NCBI GenBank assembly: GCA_023433275.1
Contig: JAEZDN010000070.1
Location: 1-14,600 of the forward strand
Direction of reading: 5' to 3'
DNA length: 14,600 bases
DNA from: Verrucomicrobiota bacterium
Lineage (GTDB): Bacteria > Verrucomicrobiota > Verrucomicrobiia > Opitutales > Opitutaceae
The notes beneath the pieces were generated by a model, which was given only the letters and a program-made list of their open reading frames with translations, was not told the DNA's origin and searched no databases. Shown here piece after piece: positions 10,559 to 14,600 of this stretch. The position numbers were made by a program, and so were the translations under genes. The stretch's first letter is position 1. Each line of letters opens with the position of its first letter.

Positions 10559-11932
10559 ATGCCTTTCCTGAAGACCTCTCGCGCCCAATCCTCGCCCCCC
10601 GGCCGTTCGCCCGCCACGCCGAGCCGTCTCGCCCGTTTTCTTCGCGCCGCTCCCTTCGCTCCGCGCCTCGCCGCCCTGCCCCTCGCCCTCGCGACCTTCG
10701 CCTTCTGCTCGAGCTGCGCCACCCCGTCCGCCTACCACGAGCCCGCCCCGCTCACCGCCTCAGAACGCACCGCCCTTAACCTCGAAATCTACGACGCGAC
10801 CTGGCGCCTCGTGAACGAGAAATATTTCGACCCGAATTTCCGCGGCGTCGACTGGGCCGCCAAGGGCCGGCAATACCGCCCCGAGGCCGCCGCCGCGACC
10901 GACGACACCGAGCTGTATCGTGTCCTCTCCCGCCTCTGCAACGAGCTCAAGGAATCGCACCTCACCCCACTGCCCCCACGCCGCACCCACGAGCTCCGCA
11001 CCGAGCGCCGCGTGGCCGTCGGCATGGGCTGGATGCCCCTCGAGGGCCGCCTCGTCGTGACCGACCTCATCCCCGGCGGACCGGCTGAGGAAGCCGGCGT
11101 CCTCCCCGGCTGGGTCCTGCTCGCCTGCGAGGGCCGCCCGCTCAGCGAGGCCCCGCCCCTCACGCCGCGCGCCGGCCAGCCCATCACCTACACGTTCCTC
11201 GATCTCCAGAACGAGGCCCGCTCGATCACCTTTCAACCTGAGCTCGTCCGCACCGTGCAACGCGTCGCGCGCGACCTCCCCGGCGGCCAGCGCTACCTGC
11301 GATTCGACAAGTTCGACCGCAAGAGCCTGAGCTGGCTCAACCGCGAGCTGAAGGCCCATCGCGACGGCCCGGGCGTCGTGATCGACCTGCGCGACAACCC
11401 CGGCGGCTACGTCTTCGCCGCCAACATCGCCATCGGCGAATTCTTCAATCACCGCGTCGCGACCGGACACTTCATCCGCCGCAACGGCCGCACCAGCGAG
11501 GGCCACGGTCTCCCGCTTCCGTTCCTCTCCGCCCGCTACCGCGGCCCACTCGTCGTGCTCACCGGCCCTTCTACCGGCAGCGCCGCCGAGATCTTCGCCC
11601 ACGTCATGCAGCACTACAACCGCGCCACCATCGTCGGACGCCGCACGGCAGGCGCGGTCATCGTCTCCCGCACCTACAACCTCCCCGGCGGCGGCAAGCT
11701 CCAGATCCCGATCCAGGACTACCGCGGCCTCAACGACGAGCGCCTCGAGGGTCGCGGCGTCATGCCCGACATCGCCGTTCCCTCGCCCGCCCTCGCCGAT
11801 CTCCGCGCCGGCCGCGACCCCGACCTGGACCACGCCATCGCCGCCTTCACCCCCAAGCCCGGCCACCTCCTCGCCACCGCCGCCAGCGGCCCCGCCCCCC
11901 TCGCCGCCACCGCCGAGGCCTCGGCCCCCTGA
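10559..11932 (+). CDS. S41-family peptidase with PDZ domain, exported
   Basis: A 457-residue exported serine protease of family S41. An unusually long N-terminus (about 1-53) has a basic stretch, a hydrophobic core (LAALPLALATFAF) and CSSCA, which may be a weak lipobox at Cys53; lipidation is uncertain. Residues 70-140 form the helical N-terminal domain ending in ELKESHLTPLPP. Residues about 152-228 form a PDZ domain (VAVGMGWMPLEGRLVVTDLI, GGPAEEAGVLPGWVLL). The catalytic domain has VIDLRDNPGG (274-283), the nucleophile Ser341 in STGSAAEIFA, and LEGRGVMPD with Glu397. The CtpA/Prc catalytic lysine position is Ala366, so the site looks like the His/Ser/Glu type seen in tricorn-like S41 enzymes, with His134 as candidate base. 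It probably cuts envelope proteins or unfolded tails; the substrate is unknown. It lies between parE and parC with its own promoter (10510-10539). The C-terminal 25 residues are Ala/Pro-rich. Confidence 0.9.
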   Translation: MPFLKTSRAQSSPPGRSPATPSRLARFLRAAPFAPRLAALPLALATFAFCSSCATPSAYHEPAPLTASERTALNLEIYDATWRLVNEKYFDPNFRGVDWAAKGRQYRPEAAAATDDTELYRVLSRLCNELKESHLTPLPPRRTHELRTERRVAVGMGWMPLEGRLVVTDLIPGGPAEEAGVLPGWVLLACEGRPLSEAPPLTPRAGQPITYTFLDLQNEARSITFQPELVRTVQRVARDLPGGQRYLRFDKFDRKSLSWLNRELKAHRDGPGVVIDLRDNPGGYVFAANIAIGEFFNHRVATGHFIRRNGRTSEGHGLPLPFLSARYRGPLVVLTGPSTGSAAEIFAHVMQHYNRATIVGRRTAGAVIVSRTYNLPGGGKLQIPIQDYRGLNDERLEGRGVMPDIAVPSPALADLRAGRDPDLDHAIAAFTPKPGHLLATAASGPAPLAATAEASAP

Positions 11933-11959
11933 CCGATCCTTCCCTCGGCCCCGATCATT

Positions 11960-11986
11960 CTCGTTCTCGTAATCTTTCTCGTTCTC
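11960..11986. repeat. Hexamer array CTCGTT with ATCTTT centre, copy 3
   Basis: CTCGTT, CTCGTA, ATCTTT, CTCGTT, CTC in 6-bp phase, starting 27 bp after the S41 peptidase stop. The order of units matches that after the DUF1684 gene. Confidence 0.8.
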
Positions 11987-12065
11987 CCTCCAACCAACCG
12001 CGGAGCCCGTCGAGAGGTTCAGAACCGGCCGACTGATCCCGCCTAAAGCCCCACGCATCATCCCC

Positions 12066-12090
12066 TGGAGGGCCCGCGTCCCTGCGGGCC
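12066..12090. repeat. Palindromic repeat, TGGAG family, copy 5
   Basis: TGGAG then GGCCCGCG-TCCC-TGCGGGCC (12071-12090), with seven Watson-Crick pairs and one G-T pair. A small palindrome, GCCTCGAGGC, follows at about 12093-12102. Confidence 0.75.
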
Positions 12091-12176
12091 GTGCCTCGAG
12101 GCAGGGCAAAGCGTCCCTCTCCGTGACGAACGCGCTTCCACGCGCGCGCACACCGTCTCCCCGCGCGCCCTCACCC

Positions 12177-12201
12177 TGGAGGGCCGAGCTCCCGCGAGGC
12201 C
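12177..12201. repeat. Palindromic repeat, TGGAG family, copy 6
   Basis: TGGAG then GGCCGAGC-TCCC-GCGAGGCC (12182-12201). Same 8-4-8 layout, with four outer and two inner pairs flanking a tandem G-A/A-G mismatch, which is stable in RNA helices. Confidence 0.65.
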
Positions 12202-12338
12202 GAACCCCGCGACTCGTGGCCCCGCCGTTCTCGCTCCCGTTCGAAATAAACGGACATTGACCACCCCTCCCGAATTTCCCTCTCTGAGGCGGCGCCCCCG
12301 GCGCAAGTTCCGGGTTACGATGAGAGGCCACGAGTTTC

Positions 12339-12374
12339 TAACCGCCCACCTCTTAACCGCTAACCCCCAACATC
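12339..12374. repeat. Degenerate heptamer array TAACCSC before parC
   Basis: TAACCGC, CCACCTC, TTAACCGC (one base longer), TAACCCC, CAACATC, ending 10 bp before the parC ATG. Less regular than the other arrays. Confidence 0.55.
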
Positions 12375-12384
12375 CCCTCTCTCA

Positions 12385-14586
12385 ATGGCCAAAAAGAAAC
12401 CCACGAAGAAGAACGATCAGCCCGAACTCCCCCTCGACGCCGCGTCCGAGACCTCCTCCGCCGCCAAAAAGGGCCAGAAGGCCGAGCCCACCGCCGAGGG
12501 CACCCCCATCTCTGATTCTTCCTCCGTGCTGGTTCCACCGGCTTCCACCGGCGCTCCGGCCGACGGCGACGCCCCCGCCGAGCCGCCGCCACCCAAGCGT
12601 CCCAAGGGCCAGAAAGTCCAGGACGAGCAGGCGCCCCTCGCCCTCGCCTACCGCAACTGGTTTCTCGACTACGCCAGCTACGTCATCCTCGACCGCGCCG
12701 TCCCGCACATCGACGACGGCCTGAAGCCCGTCCAGCGCCGCGTCCTCCACACGCTCTGGGACATGGACGACGGCCGCTTCCACAAGGTCGCCAACGTCGT
12801 CGGCGCCACGATGAAACTCCATCCGCACGGCGACGCCTCCATCGGCGCCGCGCTCGTGTCGATCGGACAGCGCGCCTGGCTCATCGAGCCCCAAGGCAAT
12901 TTCGGCAACCTGCTCACCGGCGACGATGCCGCCGCCCCGCGTTACATCGAGGCCCGCCTCACGCCCTTCGCCCGCGACGTCCTCTTCAACCCGAAGACCA
13001 CCACCTGGCAGCTCAGCTACGACGGCCGCAACAAGGAGCCCATCACGCTCCCCGCCAAGTTCCCGATCGTCCTCCTCGAGGGCGCCGACGGAATCGCGGT
13101 CGGCCTGTCCACGAAGATCCTCCCGCACAATTTCAACGACCTCTGCCGCGCGGCGATCAATCACCTCCAGGGGAAAACCTTCCGCATCCTCCCCGACTTC
13201 CCCACCGGCGGCACCGCCGACTTTACGGAATACAACGACGGCGAGCGCGGCGGCAAGGTGAAGGTCCGCGCCCGCATCGAGGAGCGTTCCAAATACCTCC
13301 TCGCCGTAACCGAGCTCCCCTACGGCGTCACCACCGAGTCCCTGATCGAGTCGATCCTCTCCGCCAACGCCAAGGGCAAGATCAAGATCAAGCACGTCGA
13401 CGACAACACCGCCGACCAGGTCGAGATCCTCATCCACCTCCCCCAGGGCGCCGAGGCCGAGAAGGTGATCCAGCAACTCTACGTGTTCACGAGCTGCCAG
13501 GTGCAGTTGAATCCCGCCGCCTGCGTCATCGTGCGCGATCCCACCACCGGCAACGACAAGCCCGTCTTCACCGGCGTGCGCGACATCCTCAAGGCCAGCG
13601 CCGACGCCACGAAGGAGCTCCTCAAGCGCGAGCTCGAGATCAAGCTCGGCGAACTCGAGCAGCAATGGCACTGGGACTCGCTCGAGCGCATTTTCATCGA
13701 GGAGCGCATCTACCGGAACATCGAGAAATCCAAGACTTGGGAAAGCGTGATGTCCGAGATCCGCACCGGCCTGAAGCCCTACATCAAGAACCTGCGCCGC
13801 GAGGTGACCGACGACGACATCACCCGCCTCACCGAGATCCGCATCAAGCGCATCTCTGCCTACAACCGCTTCCAGGCCGACGAGGCCATGAAGAAGATCG
13901 AGGAAGGCATCAAGGAGACGAAGGCCAACCTCAAGAACCTCACCGCCTACGCCGTCGCCTGGTTCGAAATGCTCCAGGAAAAATACGGCAAGGGCATCAA
14001 GCGCCGCACGAGTTACGACGAGATCGAGGAGATCAAGGCGTCCGAGGTCGTCAGCGCCAACCAGCGCCTGTACGTCAATCGCGAGGATGGCTTCATCGGC
14101 CTCAACTGGCGCCAGCACGAATTCGTCCAGGAGTGCACGATCCTCGACAGCGTCCTCACGATCATGGGCGACGCCTCGCTCAAGGTTTCGAAAGTCGCCG
14201 ACAAGATTTTCATGGGCCGCGACATTCGGCACGTCGCCATCTGGCCCAAGGAAGGCGACCAGAAGTTCTACACGATGGTCTACCGCGACGGCCCCGAGGG
14301 AAAGTGCTACGCCAAGCGCTTCCAAATCGGCGGCCTCAGCCGCGACAAACTGTATCCCCTGGCCAAGACCGAGGGTTCGAAGCTGATCTACCTGCACGTC
14401 GCCGAAAAGGAAAAGGACATGCCCAAGTCCATCCACGTGAGCCTCGACGGCCGCAGTGGCGCCCGCGTGCGCGAACTCGACTTCGACCTCACGCCCGTCC
14501 CCATCAGCACGCGCACCTCGAAGGGCCTCCTGGTCACCAAGTGGTCGATCAAGGAAGTCACCCCCAACGACCTGGCCTTGAAGTAG
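12385..14586 (+). CDS. parC: DNA topoisomerase IV subunit A (ParC), with N-terminal extension
   Basis: A 733-residue DNA cleavage/rejoining subunit. Residues 1-82 are a low-complexity tail (MAKKKPTKKN, then Pro/Ala/Asp/Lys-rich), absent from standard ParC. The core starts at LALAYRNWFLDYASYVILDR. The winged-helix domain has the active site PRYIEARL with Arg186 and Tyr187, which bonds covalently to DNA. The quinolone-contact loop is HPHGDASIGAA (146-156) with Ala151 and Ala155 where E. coli GyrA has Ser83 and Asp87. The tower and coiled coil follow (LKRELEIKLGELEQQWHWD to about 540). The C-terminal domain (about 552-733) starts ANQRLYVNREDGFIG and has no GyrA box, which argues for ParC over GyrA. 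At about 180 residues it is short. Similarity in wording is to Bacteroidota ParC (KVADKIFMGRDIRHVAIW, MVYRDGPEGK). The partner is ParE at 8395-10236. No ribosome site precedes the ATG; a degenerate heptamer array ends 12 bp before it. Confidence 0.95.
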   Translation: MAKKKPTKKNDQPELPLDAASETSSAAKKGQKAEPTAEGTPISDSSSVLVPPASTGAPADGDAPAEPPPPKRPKGQKVQDEQAPLALAYRNWFLDYASYVILDRAVPHIDDGLKPVQRRVLHTLWDMDDGRFHKVANVVGATMKLHPHGDASIGAALVSIGQRAWLIEPQGNFGNLLTGDDAAAPRYIEARLTPFARDVLFNPKTTTWQLSYDGRNKEPITLPAKFPIVLLEGADGIAVGLSTKILPHNFNDLCRAAINHLQGKTFRILPDFPTGGTADFTEYNDGERGGKVKVRARIEERSKYLLAVTELPYGVTTESLIESILSANAKGKIKIKHVDDNTADQVEILIHLPQGAEAEKVIQQLYVFTSCQVQLNPAACVIVRDPTTGNDKPVFTGVRDILKASADATKELLKRELEIKLGELEQQWHWDSLERIFIEERIYRNIEKSKTWESVMSEIRTGLKPYIKNLRREVTDDDITRLTEIRIKRISAYNRFQADEAMKKIEEGIKETKANLKNLTAYAVAWFEMLQEKYGKGIKRRTSYDEIEEIKASEVVSANQRLYVNREDGFIGLNWRQHEFVQECTILDSVLTIMGDASLKVSKVADKIFMGRDIRHVAIWPKEGDQKFYTMVYRDGPEGKCYAKRFQIGGLSRDKLYPLAKTEGSKLIYLHVAEKEKDMPKSIHVSLDGRSGARVRELDFDLTPVPISTRTSKGLLVTKWSIKEVTPNDLALK

Positions 14587-14600
14587 CGCCGGTCTCCGAC

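Larger units (their letters stand above)
11933..12384. other. Intergenic region between the S41 peptidase gene and parC
   Basis: 452 bp. It holds a hexamer array (11960-11986), two TGGAG hairpins (12066-12090 and 12177-12201), and a degenerate heptamer array (12339-12374) just before parC. No clear promoter for parC is visible; TTGACC near 12256 has no good -10. Confidence 0.65.

Noticed and set aside
12382..14436. 684-codon open frame antisense to parC
   Set aside because: Shadow frame with repetitive Asp/Val/Leu composition and no recognisable domain.
1..14600. tRNA, rRNA, insertion sequence or phage genes
   Set aside because: No cloverleaf, rRNA-like stretch, transposase motif or integrase was seen on either strand.

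Overview
The window is GC-rich chromosomal DNA from a bacterium that does not use Shine-Dalgarno leaders in the usual way. It is most likely a verrucomicrobium of the Opitutales/Opitutaceae type. That placement is an inference from the overall style: long intergenic gaps filled with hairpins and short-period repeats, an AsmA-like lipid-facing protein, a nucleoredoxin-type thioredoxin, and Bacteroidota-like ParE/ParC sequences. No marker gene settles it. I find ten genes and no tRNA, rRNA, CRISPR array, transposase or phage gene.

Layout: a small unknown protein (153-473, +); a secreted DUF1684 protein (806-1708, +); a DsbA-like protein (2098-2757, -); a secreted thioredoxin-like protein (3083-3904, -); a membrane-anchored AsmA-like protein (4188-4943, -); an OmpR/PhoB-type response regulator (5322-6053, -); a divergently transcribed chemoreceptor (6586-8145, +) with a clear terminator; topoisomerase IV subunit B parE (8395-10236, +); an S41/PDZ envelope protease (10559-11932, +); and topoisomerase IV subunit A parC (12385-14586, +). 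ParE and ParC would form one A2B2 enzyme that decatenates chromosomes, yet the protease gene lies between them. The remaining genes are mostly envelope and signalling functions, each apparently its own transcription unit with 250-530 bp between neighbours.

About 23% of the window is noncoding, and that DNA is highly organised. Class 1 is a set of 13 small hairpins of two or three families, present in every intergenic gap except the one before parE. Within a family the flank and loop are conserved while the 8-bp stems change on both sides together. Class 2 is short-period (7-bp, sometimes 6-bp) mostly pyrimidine-rich arrays, with a different repeat word in almost every gap, usually touching a start or stop codon. 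They resemble in style the heptameric STRR repeats known from cyanobacteria. One array and one hairpin, together with the last codons of the response regulator gene, have been duplicated in tandem next to that gene. These intergenic elements are the best candidates here for something undescribed.

Other points of interest are a PhoB-box-like direct repeat upstream of the response regulator gene, a palindrome over the -10 of the protease promoter, Ala/Ala at the two quinolone-contact positions of ParC, a chemoreceptor without a complete HAMP domain, and a DsbA-like protein with a single motif cysteine.
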